Assembly (NCBI RefSeq): GCF_014202225.1
Contig: NZ_JACHGE010000002.1
Coordinates: 490,636 to 554,635 of the forward strand
Direction of reading: 5' to 3'
From: Algibacter amylolyticus
GTDB taxonomy: Bacteria; Bacteroidota; Bacteroidia; Flavobacteriales; Flavobacteriaceae
Length of the DNA: 64,000 nucleotides
Shown here one piece after another: positions 10,344 to 19,584 of the stretch. Under the pieces are notes generated by a model. That model saw only the letters and a list, made by a program, of their open reading frames with translations. It did no database searches and had not been told where the DNA came from. How positions within the stretch are numbered: the first letter of the stretch is position 1; every line of letters starts with the position of its first letter. Position numbers and translations under genes: made by a program.

Positions 10344-11357
10344 TTATGAAATTCCATTTCCGTATGCCACAATCACAATACCGACTACCATGCATACTAA
10401 TCCAAAATATAAAAAGCTTTTTGCTTTTCCTGAAGCCTTTATCCATTCTTTAGTAATAATACCACTCAAAATAGCTGTAACTACACAAGATGTATTAAAG
10501 ATAGCATAACCAACAGTATTTCCACTTTCTCCTAACTTAAAGGCGGCAAATGCAAATAAAGCTGAAGCCGCATAATGAAAAACGGCCATGATTAAAATAA
10601 GCATAAAGTTTTTGCTAAATGCAGGTGTTTTAAATTCTCCCCATGCTTTTTTCTGAGATAACTGCCACAAGAAATAAGCCGTCATTACAATACCTCCACT
10701 AATAAAAATAGGAAACATAACGGCAACAGCAGTAATCCATTCTGCATTACCAGCCGCTTGACAAGCCTCATGTAAATACGGGCGACCCGCAGCATTGGCA
10801 TAACTAAAACCAGTGGCTAATAAACCTCCAATAATAGCAATTAAGATACCTGTAAGCATAGAGCCTTTTTTCTCCTTTTTTTCAGAAGAATTAGCCTCGT
10901 CTTTTTCACGTAGTAAACCTGCTTTTCCATTAGCAAAAACACCAACTAAAACAACAGCTAAACCTATTAGAATAGTGGTTAGTACGTTTGTTGCAGGTAA
11001 ACCTTCTTCAATGTAAGGTAATAGAGAACCTACAAGAATAATGGTGCCTATAAATAAAGAAAACCCTAAAGATAACCCAATGTGATTAATGGCTTTACTC
11101 CACATCATAACACCAATTCCCCATAGAAAACTTGTTAGACCCATTTTAACCCAAATATCGGTGGGCATGTTTCCAAAAATATCACCGAAACCATTAATTA
11201 AAGTTATTGAAGCGATAATTGGCACGACAAACATGGTTAGTAAAAAAAATAAACTCCAAGTATTTTCATACTTAAAATCTTTGGTAAATTTTTCTGGGAG
11301 TGCGTACAATCCCAACATTAATCCTGCGAAAATCGCTAATAAAACGCCTTCAATCAT
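10344..11357 (-). CDS. RhaT-like (DMT superfamily) sugar/proton symporter, candidate L-AHG transporter
   Basis: The 337-residue protein consists of about ten hydrophobic segments with short loops, apart from a charged loop near residues 155-170 (KDEANSSEKKEKKG). The opening, G-x-x-L-A-I-F-A-G-L-M-L-G-x-Y-x-L-P, and the general layout resemble the L-rhamnose:proton symporter RhaT and related drug/metabolite transporters. It would sit in the inner membrane. It lies between the aldose epimerase and GH117 genes of an operon otherwise devoted to 3,6-anhydro-L-galactose, so import of L-AHG (or a related L-sugar) is the natural inference. L-rhamnose import is the alternative, but no rhamnose isomerase or kinase gene lies nearby. 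Confidence 0.8.
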   Translation of the reverse strand: MIEGVLLAIFAGLMLGLYALPEKFTKDFKYENTWSLFFLLTMFVVPIIASITLINGFGDIFGNMPTDIWVKMGLTSFLWGIGVMMWSKAINHIGLSLGFSLFIGTIILVGSLLPYIEEGLPATNVLTTILIGLAVVLVGVFANGKAGLLREKDEANSSEKKEKKGSMLTGILIAIIGGLLATGFSYANAAGRPYLHEACQAAGNAEWITAVAVMFPIFISGGIVMTAYFLWQLSQKKAWGEFKTPAFSKNFMLILIMAVFHYAASALFAFAAFKLGESGNTVGYAIFNTSCVVTAILSGIITKEWIKASGKAKSFLYFGLVCMVVGIVIVAYGNGIS

Positions 11358-11398
11358 AATTGGTTTTTTTAGTTATTAATTTAGTTCTGTTATTGTAA

Positions 11399-12433
11399 TT
11401 ACCATCCAAATTTAAAGATGGTAGTACTTTTAAATTCTTCACCCGCTTTTGTTATTGATTTTGGTGAGTTTTCAATGTTTGGCCCATTTTGATATCGATG
11501 AGTTTCACAACAAAAACCGCGGTATTTTCCATATTGTTCACCATTTTCTCTTTTAATAGCGTCCGATGTGTATTTTCCAGTATATAATAACATACAAGGT
11601 TCTGTTGATGATACTGTTAATGTTCTTCCAGATTCATCCGATGTAATTTGAGCTACTTCTTGAAGTTTAAAATCAGGATTATCAAATACATAAAAATGCT
11701 CAAATCCATCACCCATTGCAGTGTGTACATCTCCAATGCTTTTTCCTTTAGATAAATCATCAATCTTACCTTCTATATTTTCAATTGCTCCCGTTGCCGC
11801 ACCTGTATCGTCCATTTTGTGCCTTTTAGTTGTATTTATTTTAGCATTATGGTTTTCTACATTTGAAGAAAAAGCATTTAAATTGAAATACGTATGATTT
11901 GTTAAAGAGAGCGGAGTGTCCTGATCTGGTTTGGCAGAATAGTCAATCCTTAACTCATTATTTGATGATAATGTAAATGTTACAGAAACTTCAACGTTTC
12001 CAGGGAATCCTTCTTCTAAATCCTTACTATAAAGAGACATTTTTACGGCATTATCAAAAGTTTCAGCTTTCCATATTCTTTTATCAAACCCAAGAACGCC
12101 ACCATGAAGATTATTTTCTCCACAATTTTTAGCTAAATGATATATTTTTCCATTTAAAGTAAATTTTGAATCTTTTATTTGAGAACAATATCTTCCAATA
12201 GTACCTCCAAAGTATGGTGAGTTTTCAACATATTCTTTACCGAAATAACCATCTAAAGTATCAAAACCACAGGCAATATTTTCAATTTCGCCCTTTTTAT
12301 TTGGAACCGTTATTGAAGTTATAGTTGCTCCATAATTAGTTATTTTCACTTCAATACCATGTTCATTTTTCAATAAAAACTGTTTAATTTCTTCACCTTG
12401 GTAATTTCCGAAAATTGAAATCTTTGCACTCAT
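11399..12433 (-). CDS. galM: Aldose 1-epimerase (galactose mutarotase family)
   Basis: The 344-residue protein has the GalM fold signatures: N-YGATITSI near the N-terminus, a NNLHGG motif (N and H bind substrate), TNHTYFNL around residue 180 (catalytic histidine), and a C-terminal (C)CxETHRYQNGPN segment with the catalytic glutamate region. There is no signal peptide, so it is cytoplasmic. It interconverts alpha and beta anomers of D-galactose or a related hexose. In this operon it probably helps process galactose released together with anhydrogalactose. It lies 35 bp downstream of the cycloisomerase gene. Confidence 0.92.
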   Translation of the reverse strand: MSAKISIFGNYQGEEIKQFLLKNEHGIEVKITNYGATITSITVPNKKGEIENIACGFDTLDGYFGKEYVENSPYFGGTIGRYCSQIKDSKFTLNGKIYHLAKNCGENNLHGGVLGFDKRIWKAETFDNAVKMSLYSKDLEEGFPGNVEVSVTFTLSSNNELRIDYSAKPDQDTPLSLTNHTYFNLNAFSSNVENHNAKINTTKRHKMDDTGAATGAIENIEGKIDDLSKGKSIGDVHTAMGDGFEHFYVFDNPDFKLQEVAQITSDESGRTLTVSSTEPCMLLYTGKYTSDAIKRENGEQYGKYRGFCCETHRYQNGPNIENSPKSITKAGEEFKSTTIFKFGW

Positions 12434-12468
12434 AAGATTTTTTTTAGATTTAGTTTATTGTTAACTTA

Positions 12469-13563
12469 TTATTTAGCTTCAAAAGGCGCTAATTTTTCCC
12501 AATCGAAAATCACACCAATTCCTGGGTAATCTGGGGCAACAGCTCTATGGTTTTCTACCACTAAAGGTCTTGTTGTATATTCATCTATTGGAAAGCTATG
12601 TACTTCTAACCAGCCTGAATTGGGTTGTGCAGATACTAAACTTACATGCAATTCTTGCATACCGTGAGAGCAAGCAGGAACCCCATGTTTATCTGCCAAT
12701 CGTGCTGCTGCTAGCCAACCAGTAATACCGCCACAGTTTGAGGCATCTGGCTGAATAAAGGATAGTTTTGCCTGATCGAAAGCATATTCAAATTCATGAA
12801 TAGTATGCAGATTTTCTCCCATAGCTAACGGAAAGCCTGTTTTATCGACAATTTCCCCAAAGCCTTTGTAATTATCTGGAATAATTGGTTCTTCAAACCA
12901 AGTGATATCATATTTTTTAAAACCTTCAATAGCTTTTATGGCTTTTTCAACAGTCATAGAATAATTAGCATCAACCATAAACGTAACATCTGGACCAATA
13001 AATTCTCGAACTGCCTTAATACGGTCTAAATCTTCTTGAAGATTATCTCTACCTATTTTAATCTTAACCGCTTTAAATCCCTTAGCTAAATAGCCTTCCA
13101 TATTCTTTAAAAGCTTTTCAATAGGAAACATTAAATCAATACCACCACAATACGCTTTACAGGTATTATTAACTCCCCCAGCCATTTTCCATAATGGTAA
13201 TCCTGCTTTTTTACATTTAATATCCCATAGGGCAATATCCACCGTAGAAATAGCAAAAGATGCAATACCACCGCGGCCTACGTAATGTACATGCCATTCT
13301 AAAAAGTCGTAAATACCATCAATATCGGTTCCGTCTTTACTTATTAAAACATTTGCAAAATCATGTTCAATCATGGCTTTAATGGCATAACCACCTTTTC
13401 CTCCAGTATAGGTATATCCTGTGCCTTCGCTTCCATCTTCTAAAGTGATGGTTGTGGTTACTAGCTCAAAATGATAATGGTCGCCATGTTTAGCATCCGA
13501 CATAATTTCGGGTAATGGTACCGTAAATAGACGTACATCTACTTTTGAAATTTTTGTACTCAT
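12469..13563 (-). CDS. 3,6-anhydro-L-galactonate cycloisomerase (enolase superfamily)
   Basis: The 364-residue protein belongs to the mandelate racemase/muconate-lactonizing branch of the enolase superfamily. The catalytic lysine motif KIK is at 167-169. The metal ligands are D198 (MVDANYS), E224 (WFEEP) and E250 (MGENLH). A likely catalytic histidine, H300, lies in CSHGMQELH. It sits beside an aldehyde dehydrogenase, an SDR and an MDR in the order expected for L-AHG catabolism, so the best match is the enzyme that opens 3,6-anhydro-L-galactonate to 2-keto-3-deoxy-L-galactonate. It is cytoplasmic. The alternative is a sugar-acid dehydratase of the same superfamily; the context and the C-terminal half favour the cycloisomerase. 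Confidence 0.85.
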   Translation of the reverse strand: MSTKISKVDVRLFTVPLPEIMSDAKHGDHYHFELVTTTITLEDGSEGTGYTYTGGKGGYAIKAMIEHDFANVLISKDGTDIDGIYDFLEWHVHYVGRGGIASFAISTVDIALWDIKCKKAGLPLWKMAGGVNNTCKAYCGGIDLMFPIEKLLKNMEGYLAKGFKAVKIKIGRDNLQEDLDRIKAVREFIGPDVTFMVDANYSMTVEKAIKAIEGFKKYDITWFEEPIIPDNYKGFGEIVDKTGFPLAMGENLHTIHEFEYAFDQAKLSFIQPDASNCGGITGWLAAARLADKHGVPACSHGMQELHVSLVSAQPNSGWLEVHSFPIDEYTTRPLVVENHRAVAPDYPGIGVIFDWEKLAPFEAK

Positions 13564-13578
13564 ATTATAAGTCTTTTA

Positions 13579-15765
13579 CTATTTTAGTTTAATTGTTATT
13601 TCAATAGGTTTTGCTGCTCCAAGTTTTAAGCTTTTTTTACTTGGTAACGCATTGCCTATCATTAATTTGTAATTTCCTTTTATCCACGCCTTTTCTCCTT
13701 CCAAATTAGTTTGATAGAAATCTTGATTAGAAATATTAAAGCTTATGTTTTTTGTTTCACCTGCAAGTAATTCTACTCTTTTAAAGGCTTTTAAAGAATA
13801 TTTTGGTAAGAAGCCTTGAGTATCTTCAGGCACTAAATAGACTTGAATAACGTCTTCAAAGTTTACTTTACTAGTATTCTTAAAATCTACAGAAAAGGAG
13901 AAATCTTGTTTTTTACTAATGCTTTTTAAATAGCCGCTAGCATTGGAGAACTCTGTTTGGCCATAAGTTAGTCCGAAACCAAAAGGATACATCGGTTCTT
14001 TTTCCATGTATTTATAGGTTCTGCCTTTCATACTATAATCATCAAAAGCAGGTAATTGATCTACGTTTTTAGGAAATGTAATTGGTAAGTGACCAGAAGG
14101 AGATACATCGCCAAATAGAATATCGGCAACGGCATTGCCGCCTTGCTCTCCGGGATACCACATTAATACAATAGCATCTACATAAGGTTCTACATCTTCT
14201 AGCGAAACTGGGCTACCTGTGCCGATAACTAGAACTAATGGACCTTTTTTTACTTCACTTATTTCTTTTATATAATCTATTTGGCTTTGCGGTAGTTTTA
14301 AATCTTTTCGGTCACCTTTATGTTCAGATGCAATAGCATCAACTTCTTCACCTTCAATTTCGTTCGAAATACCAACAACTAGAATGGTAGCGTCAATTGT
14401 TTTTGCAACATTTGGTGCCCAATTAAGAGGATTTAAATTCTTTTGAAAAGGTAATACGCCTTGTCTGTAATTTAAAGAGGTTCCTAACGATACTTTTTCT
14501 GTAACACCTTCCAAAACCGTTACTAAATTGGAAGACATACCATAGTAATTTGCTATTAAAATATTACTTGAAGAGGAAAATGGTCCGGTGACATAAAGTG
14601 ATTTTATTTTTTTATCAAGCGGTAAAACGTTATTATCATTTTTTAATAGAACTATAGATTGTTGCGCTACTTTTCGAGCAAGTTCTTTATTTTCTTTAGA
14701 GTTGATAACTTCAGTACCTATACTATTATATGGATTGCTTTCATCTTTATCAAAGAATCCTAGTTTGAAACGTATTAAAAATAATTGTTTTAAACGTTCA
14801 TCTAATAAGGACTCAGATATAAGTCCTTTTTCAACAGCAGATTGAATTTCATTATAAACCCATCCGCAGTTTAGGTTAACACCGGCAATAAGTGCTAATG
14901 CCGCTGCTTCTTCAACAGTTTTTGCCTTTTTATGTCCCTTTAGAATATCTCCTAAAGCACCACAATCGGAAACTATATAACCATTAAAACCCCATTGTTT
15001 TTTTAAAATATCATCTAACAAGAAAGTACTACTTGTTGATGGTTCTCCATATACCGCATTGTACGCACCCATAACACCTTGTACATTTGCTTGTGTAACT
15101 AAGGCTTCAAAAGCAGGTAGGTAAGTTTCGTTTAAATCTAATTTTGAAGGATTAGCATTAAAACTATGACGTAGTTCTTCGGGGCCAGAATGTACCGCAT
15201 AATGCTTTGCACAAGCTGTAGTTTTTAAGTATTTTGGATGATCACCTTGTAAACCTTCCACATAAGCAATGCCTATTTTTGAAGTTAAAAAGGGATCTTC
15301 TCCGTAAGTTTCTTGTCCGCGCCCCCAGCGAGGATCTCTAAATATATTCACATTTGGAGACCAGTAGGTTAAACCGGCATATTGACCTCTATTATTTATA
15401 GATTTTGAAACTTGAAATTTGGCTCTGCCTTCATCTGAAATTGCAGTTGAAACTTCCTTTATTAATTCAGGATTAAAAGTGGCTCCCATAGCTATTCCCT
15501 GAGGGAAAATAGTTGCCTTTCCGTTTCGTGCAACACCATGTAGAGACTCATTCCACCAATTGTATTCTGGTACGTCTAATCTTGGTATTGCTGGTGATGC
15601 TGAAACAAATTGACTGCATTTTTCTTCAAGAGTCATGGCTTGAACCAATAAATTGGCTCTCTCTTCAAAGGGTATACTTTCATCAAACCATTTAAAGTTA
15701 TTTTGAGCATAACTTTGCAGGGTTAGAATAAATAGAATTATAAAGATTAAAACGTTGTTTTTCAT
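13579..15765 (-). CDS. Glycoside hydrolase family 3 (beta-glycosidase; substrate uncertain)
   Basis: The 728-residue protein has a signal peptide (1-21, ending SYAQ) and the three-part GH3 layout. A TIM-barrel contains the KHYAVHSGPE motif and the nucleophile D267 in VSDCGAL. An alpha/beta sandwich follows (LLKNDNNVLPL, IGTGSPVSLED, WYPGEQGGNAVADILFGD). The C-terminus is a fibronectin-III-like domain. SDC rather than SDW after the nucleophile is more common in beta-xylosidase-like GH3 enzymes. It lies inside the L-AHG operon, 63 bp from the aldehyde dehydrogenase gene and 15 bp from the cycloisomerase gene. A role in clipping a beta-linked D-galactose or a side branch (for example xylose) is possible. 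The sequence alone does not settle the substrate. Confidence 0.85.
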   Translation of the reverse strand: MKNNVLIFIILFILTLQSYAQNNFKWFDESIPFEERANLLVQAMTLEEKCSQFVSASPAIPRLDVPEYNWWNESLHGVARNGKATIFPQGIAMGATFNPELIKEVSTAISDEGRAKFQVSKSINNRGQYAGLTYWSPNVNIFRDPRWGRGQETYGEDPFLTSKIGIAYVEGLQGDHPKYLKTTACAKHYAVHSGPEELRHSFNANPSKLDLNETYLPAFEALVTQANVQGVMGAYNAVYGEPSTSSTFLLDDILKKQWGFNGYIVSDCGALGDILKGHKKAKTVEEAAALALIAGVNLNCGWVYNEIQSAVEKGLISESLLDERLKQLFLIRFKLGFFDKDESNPYNSIGTEVINSKENKELARKVAQQSIVLLKNDNNVLPLDKKIKSLYVTGPFSSSSNILIANYYGMSSNLVTVLEGVTEKVSLGTSLNYRQGVLPFQKNLNPLNWAPNVAKTIDATILVVGISNEIEGEEVDAIASEHKGDRKDLKLPQSQIDYIKEISEVKKGPLVLVIGTGSPVSLEDVEPYVDAIVLMWYPGEQGGNAVADILFGDVSPSGHLPITFPKNVDQLPAFDDYSMKGRTYKYMEKEPMYPFGFGLTYGQTEFSNASGYLKSISKKQDFSFSVDFKNTSKVNFEDVIQVYLVPEDTQGFLPKYSLKAFKRVELLAGETKNISFNISNQDFYQTNLEGEKAWIKGNYKLMIGNALPSKKSLKLGAAKPIEITIKLK

Positions 15766-15828
15766 TTAAATTTAATGCTATTAAATTGAATTGGTTTTGA
15801 TTCATTCAAAACCAATTCAATTCACTAA

Positions 15829-17283
15829 TTAGGCTTTATGTTTTATGTAAAAAGTTTTCTTTTCCATGTACTGTTCAAAACCATATTTACCATCTTCACC
15901 ACCAGAACCAGATAATTTGTAACCGTTATGAAAGCCTTGGTGTTGTTCTCCATGACCTCTGTTTACGTAAATTTCTCCGTATTCTAACTCATCATTACAT
16001 TTCATGATAGTATTCATGTTATTTGTGAAAACCATAGCCGCTAAACCATATTCACAATCGTTAGCATAACCAATAACCTCATCAAAAGTTTTGAATTTTA
16101 AAACAGGTAAAATAGGACCGAAGGATTCTTCATGAACAATAGTCATATCTTGTTTAACGTTGGTTAAAACGGTTGGCTCAAACCAATAGCCTTTTTCAAA
16201 TTGAGAACCTTCTGGTCTTTTACCACCAGTAGCAACAGTTGCACCTTCTTCAATACTTACAGCAACCAAATGTTCCATATGTTTTAATTCCGAAGCATTT
16301 ACTTTTGGTCCCATATCTGTATCGTCTAACATCGGGTCTCCAACTTTAAGCGCTTTTGTGGCAGTAATAAACTTTTCCATAAAAGTTTCATAAATATCTT
16401 CATGAATATACATGCGCTCATTACAAGTACACACTTGTCCGCAGTTATCAAAACGAGAATGTAAAGCCGATGCTACAGCGGCATCAATATCAGCATCTTC
16501 AAAAACAATAAAAGGTGCTTTTCCTCCTAATTCTAATTGTACATGTGTTAAGTTTTGTGCAGCGTTTCTAGCAATTTGTTGACCAACAGGCGTAGACCCA
16601 GTCATGGTTACCATTTTACAAATAGGGCTTTCAACTAAAGCATTACCCATAGCTCTTCCTGGGCCAGTAAGAATATTAATAACACCGGCAGGAATACCTA
16701 CTTTATTGGCTAAATTTCCTAATTCTAAAGTTGCCAAAGGCGTTTCAGAAGTTGGTTTTATAACAATAGTATTTCCTGCAACTAGGGCAGGGCCTAACTT
16801 ACGTCCAGCTAACGCTAAAGGGAAATTCCATGCTGTAATAGCAACTACAACTCCTCTAGGTATTTTTTGAATCCATATTTGCTCGTTCGGATTATCTGAA
16901 GGGATAATATCGCCTTCAATTCTTCTAGCGCCTTCGCAAGCATATTCAATAAAAGATGCTGTAACAGCAACTTCCATTTTTGCTACTTTTAATAATTTAC
17001 CTTGCTCTTGTACTAGCAATTCAGCTAAATAATCAGAATTTGCTTTAATTTCCGCTGCTAATTTATATAGTAAATCTGCTCTAGAGCGTGCAGGTAATTT
17101 TTTCCATTCTTTTTGTGCTTTATCAGCAGCTTTTAGAGCTTCAATAGCTTCTTCAGCAGTACCGTTTTGTACACGTGCTACTATCTCTTCAGTAGAAGGG
17201 TTTACAATATCAATGGTATCACCAGAAGTTGAAGTTCTCCATTCTCCATTAATAAATAATTGGTATTCTTTAATTTCTGCCAT
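15829..17283 (-). CDS. Aldehyde dehydrogenase, probable 3,6-anhydro-L-galactose dehydrogenase
   Basis: The 484-residue protein is a complete NAD(P)-dependent aldehyde dehydrogenase. The oxyanion-hole asparagine is in AWNFPLA (about 153), the cofactor-site lysine in IKPTSETP (176), the general base is E251 (ELGGKAPF), and the catalytic C285 is in NCGQVC. It is close to the AldA (lactaldehyde dehydrogenase) type. There is no signal peptide. Next to the anhydrogalactonate cycloisomerase gene, its likely reaction is oxidation of 3,6-anhydro-L-galactose to 3,6-anhydro-L-galactonate, the first intracellular step. Oxidation of L-lactaldehyde from deoxy sugars is the alternative, but no fucose or rhamnose catabolic gene is adjacent. 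Confidence 0.85.
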   Translation of the reverse strand: MAEIKEYQLFINGEWRTSTSGDTIDIVNPSTEEIVARVQNGTAEEAIEALKAADKAQKEWKKLPARSRADLLYKLAAEIKANSDYLAELLVQEQGKLLKVAKMEVAVTASFIEYACEGARRIEGDIIPSDNPNEQIWIQKIPRGVVVAITAWNFPLALAGRKLGPALVAGNTIVIKPTSETPLATLELGNLANKVGIPAGVINILTGPGRAMGNALVESPICKMVTMTGSTPVGQQIARNAAQNLTHVQLELGGKAPFIVFEDADIDAAVASALHSRFDNCGQVCTCNERMYIHEDIYETFMEKFITATKALKVGDPMLDDTDMGPKVNASELKHMEHLVAVSIEEGATVATGGKRPEGSQFEKGYWFEPTVLTNVKQDMTIVHEESFGPILPVLKFKTFDEVIGYANDCEYGLAAMVFTNNMNTIMKCNDELEYGEIYVNRGHGEQHQGFHNGYKLSGSGGEDGKYGFEQYMEKKTFYIKHKA

Positions 17284-17338
17284 TTTAGTATATTTTTTGT
17301 TTAAGTTTTATTGTATTTCAAGGTTTATAATTTGTGCA

Positions 17339-18109
17339 TTATCGCCCCATCCAGCCACCATCTACTAGTGTTATAGAACCATGCATATAATCTGATGCTT
17401 TTGATGCTAGGAATACAATAGGTCCCGCAAAATCTTTAGGTTCTCCCCATCTACCAGCTGGTATACGCGCTAAAATAGAATCTGCTCTTTCTGGGTTGTT
17501 ACGTAATGCTTCTGTATTATCGGTAGCAATATATCCTGGCGCAATACCATTTACATTAACACCTTTACCTGCCCATTCGTTAGCAAAAGCCATAATCATT
17601 TGACCAATAGCACCCTTACTTGCTGCATAACCTGGTACTGTAATACCTCCTTGGTATGTTAATAATGATGCTGTGAAAATGATTTTACCAGAACCACGAG
17701 CAATCATATCTCTTCCAAATTCACGAGTTAATATAAATTGTGAGTTTTGGTTTACTTCAATAACTTTATCCCACATATCATCTGGATGTTCTGCCGCTGG
17801 AGTTCTTAAAATAGTTCCTGCATTATTAACCAAAATATCTATTTGAGAGTGATTCGCTTTTACACTTTTTATAAATGTGTATAAAGCTTTTCTATCTGAA
17901 AAATCACATTGATAAGCTGTGAATTTTTTTCCTAAGGCAGTTACTTCTTTTTCGATAGCACTACCTTCTAATTCTAATGAAGCTGATACGCCAATAATAT
18001 CTGCACCGGCTTCGGCTAAAGCAATTGCCATACCTTTACCAATACCTCTTTTACAGCCTGTAACTATAGCTGTTTTTCCTTCTAAACTGAAACTATTTAA
18101 AATACTCAT
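17339..18109 (-). CDS. KduD-like short-chain dehydrogenase/reductase
   Basis: The 256-residue classical SDR has the cofactor motif TGCKRGIG (17-24), NNAG at 95-98, and the catalytic S148, Y161 and K165 (YAASK). It ends with SITLVDGGWMGR, as 2-dehydro-3-deoxy-D-gluconate 5-dehydrogenases (KduD) typically do. In the known L-AHG route, 2-keto-3-deoxy-L-galactonate is oxidised at C5 and then reduced to 2-keto-3-deoxy-D-gluconate. This SDR plausibly does the second (reductive) step and the neighbouring MDR the first, though the two roles could be swapped. It is cytoplasmic. It lies 32 bp downstream of the MDR gene and 55 bp upstream of the aldehyde dehydrogenase gene. Confidence 0.85.
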   Translation of the reverse strand: MSILNSFSLEGKTAIVTGCKRGIGKGMAIALAEAGADIIGVSASLELEGSAIEKEVTALGKKFTAYQCDFSDRKALYTFIKSVKANHSQIDILVNNAGTILRTPAAEHPDDMWDKVIEVNQNSQFILTREFGRDMIARGSGKIIFTASLLTYQGGITVPGYAASKGAIGQMIMAFANEWAGKGVNVNGIAPGYIATDNTEALRNNPERADSILARIPAGRWGEPKDFAGPIVFLASKASDYMHGSITLVDGGWMGR

Positions 18110-18141
18110 CGTTTATATTTTTATGTTTTTTACTTAATTTA

Positions 18142-19158
18142 TTATGCTTGACAGTCCATAAGTACCTTTAAACCATCAGGGTTATTGTCTATGTTTTCAA
18201 ACACTTGTTGAATATTGCTTAGAGGCTGCACATCTGTAATCATATCTTCAAATGGTAAATCGTTTGCCGTAATTAGAGTAATTGCTTTTTCATAATCCTC
18301 TTTTTCGTAAACACGAGCACCAATTAATTTTAATTCTTTCCAGAAGAATTTAAATAAATCAACTTCTTTTTTAACACCATGTATGGCAACCATAACAATA
18401 CGTCCGCGAATACCTGCAACTTCACACATTACATCTAATGCAGGTTGTACACCAGCAACTTCAAAAACTACATCTGCTTTTCTACCCTCCGTTTTGCCAC
18501 TCACATAATCAACAAGATCGACATCGATAGGGCTTACAGCATCAAAACCTAATGATTTTGCTTTTTCAATGCGTTTTGGGTTTACTTCGGAAATAATAAC
18601 TTGAGCACCAGCTTCTTTAGCAACCATAGCAACTAATAAACCAATAGGGCCACCACCTAAAACTACAGCAGTTTCACCTTTAACCAAACCGCTTAAGCGT
18701 ACATCGTGTGCTGCAACAGACAAAGGTTCTATTAAGGCTGCTAATTTTAAATCTGTATTTTCTTTTAGTTTGTGCAATGTAAATGCTGGCACATTCCAAT
18801 ATTGTTGCATAGCACCAGGGCTATCAATACCAATAAATTTTAACTCTTCACAAATGTGATTAAATCCTTTATCAGATGATTTTACTTTTCTGTCATCCAA
18901 TGGGCGAACAACTACTTTTTCACCTACCGAAAAACCACTTACTCCTTCGCCAACAGCTTCTATAACTCCAGACATTTCATGACCAATAGTTTCTGGAATG
19001 TTCACACGTTTATCCATCATACCATGATAAATATGCACATCTGTTCCACAAACGCCAACATAGGCTACTTTAATTTGAACTTCTCCAGTTTTTGGTTGTT
19101 CAATTTCTTTGTCGATTACTTTGAAGGTTTTATTGCCTTCGTAAACTGTTGCTTTCAT
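18142..19158 (-). CDS. Zinc-type MDR dehydrogenase, candidate 2-keto-3-deoxy-L-galactonate 5-dehydrogenase
   Basis: The 338-residue medium-chain dehydrogenase has the catalytic zinc site C37-G-T-D40 and G-H60-E61 near the N-terminus and a Rossmann motif VVLGGGPIGLL near residue 168. It resembles L-threonine/L-galactonate/sorbitol dehydrogenases. The four-cysteine lobe that binds structural zinc in many relatives is missing: the 90-115 segment has only one cysteine (HICEEL). As first gene of the L-AHG operon it probably oxidises C5 of 2-keto-3-deoxy-L-galactonate. The ATG at 19156-19158 fits the conserved MKA start. A long (about 320 nt) leader would precede it if the operator/promoter near 19487-19544 is the one used. 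Confidence 0.85.
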   Translation of the reverse strand: MKATVYEGNKTFKVIDKEIEQPKTGEVQIKVAYVGVCGTDVHIYHGMMDKRVNIPETIGHEMSGVIEAVGEGVSGFSVGEKVVVRPLDDRKVKSSDKGFNHICEELKFIGIDSPGAMQQYWNVPAFTLHKLKENTDLKLAALIEPLSVAAHDVRLSGLVKGETAVVLGGGPIGLLVAMVAKEAGAQVIISEVNPKRIEKAKSLGFDAVSPIDVDLVDYVSGKTEGRKADVVFEVAGVQPALDVMCEVAGIRGRIVMVAIHGVKKEVDLFKFFWKELKLIGARVYEKEDYEKAITLITANDLPFEDMITDVQPLSNIQQVFENIDNNPDGLKVLMDCQA

Positions 19159-19584
19159 TATTATAGATTTTATTTTATATGAGTTTGTCTGTTGCTTAAA
19201 ACTTTACTGTTATACCAACACGACAATTTTAATTAATTTATATCCCGAGCTGTATCTGATATGGTTTTAGATATATCTCATATTGTTTTTTAAAATAAAA
19301 TTTAGTTTACTCAGCATGCTTTGCCTCTTCGTTTTATAACTTTAAATCTTTTACGAGCCTATTTAAAATGATATATTAGGGCGTATTTAAATAAACAAAT
19401 AAGGGTGTATGCTATAATGTACTCATCAAATAAAACAATCTAATAATCTTTGAATTATTTTAAATGAAGCAGTAAACTAAGGAGAGCTAATTTAGTAGAA
19501 AGCACCACGAAATGAGCTTAAATCAACTTGACTTAAACTTTACAAAAGCACGAAAAAGGCTTTTTAACATTGATAAAAACTATA
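19159..19584. other. Intergenic region with long putative leader of the L-AHG operon
   Basis: These 426 bases lie between the regulator gene stop and the first operon gene, both on the minus strand. The only clear element is the operator and -7 candidate at 19487-19544. The stretch from there to 19158 has no open frame above about 16 codons and no strong terminator-like hairpin that I can see. Confidence 0.55.
19487..19544 (-). promoter_or_regulatory. Operator and -7 element, candidate promoter of the L-AHG operon
   Basis: On the minus strand, 19544-19524 reads TGTAAAGTTT, A, AGTCAAGTTG: two direct half-sites with an 11-bp period, like those at 21496, 27728 and 33292. Exactly 30 bases from the operator's last base begins TAAATTAG (19494-19487), a 7-of-8 match to the Bacteroidota -7 consensus TAnnTTTG. 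The first gene starts about 330 bases further on, longer than at the other sites. Confidence 0.55.
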
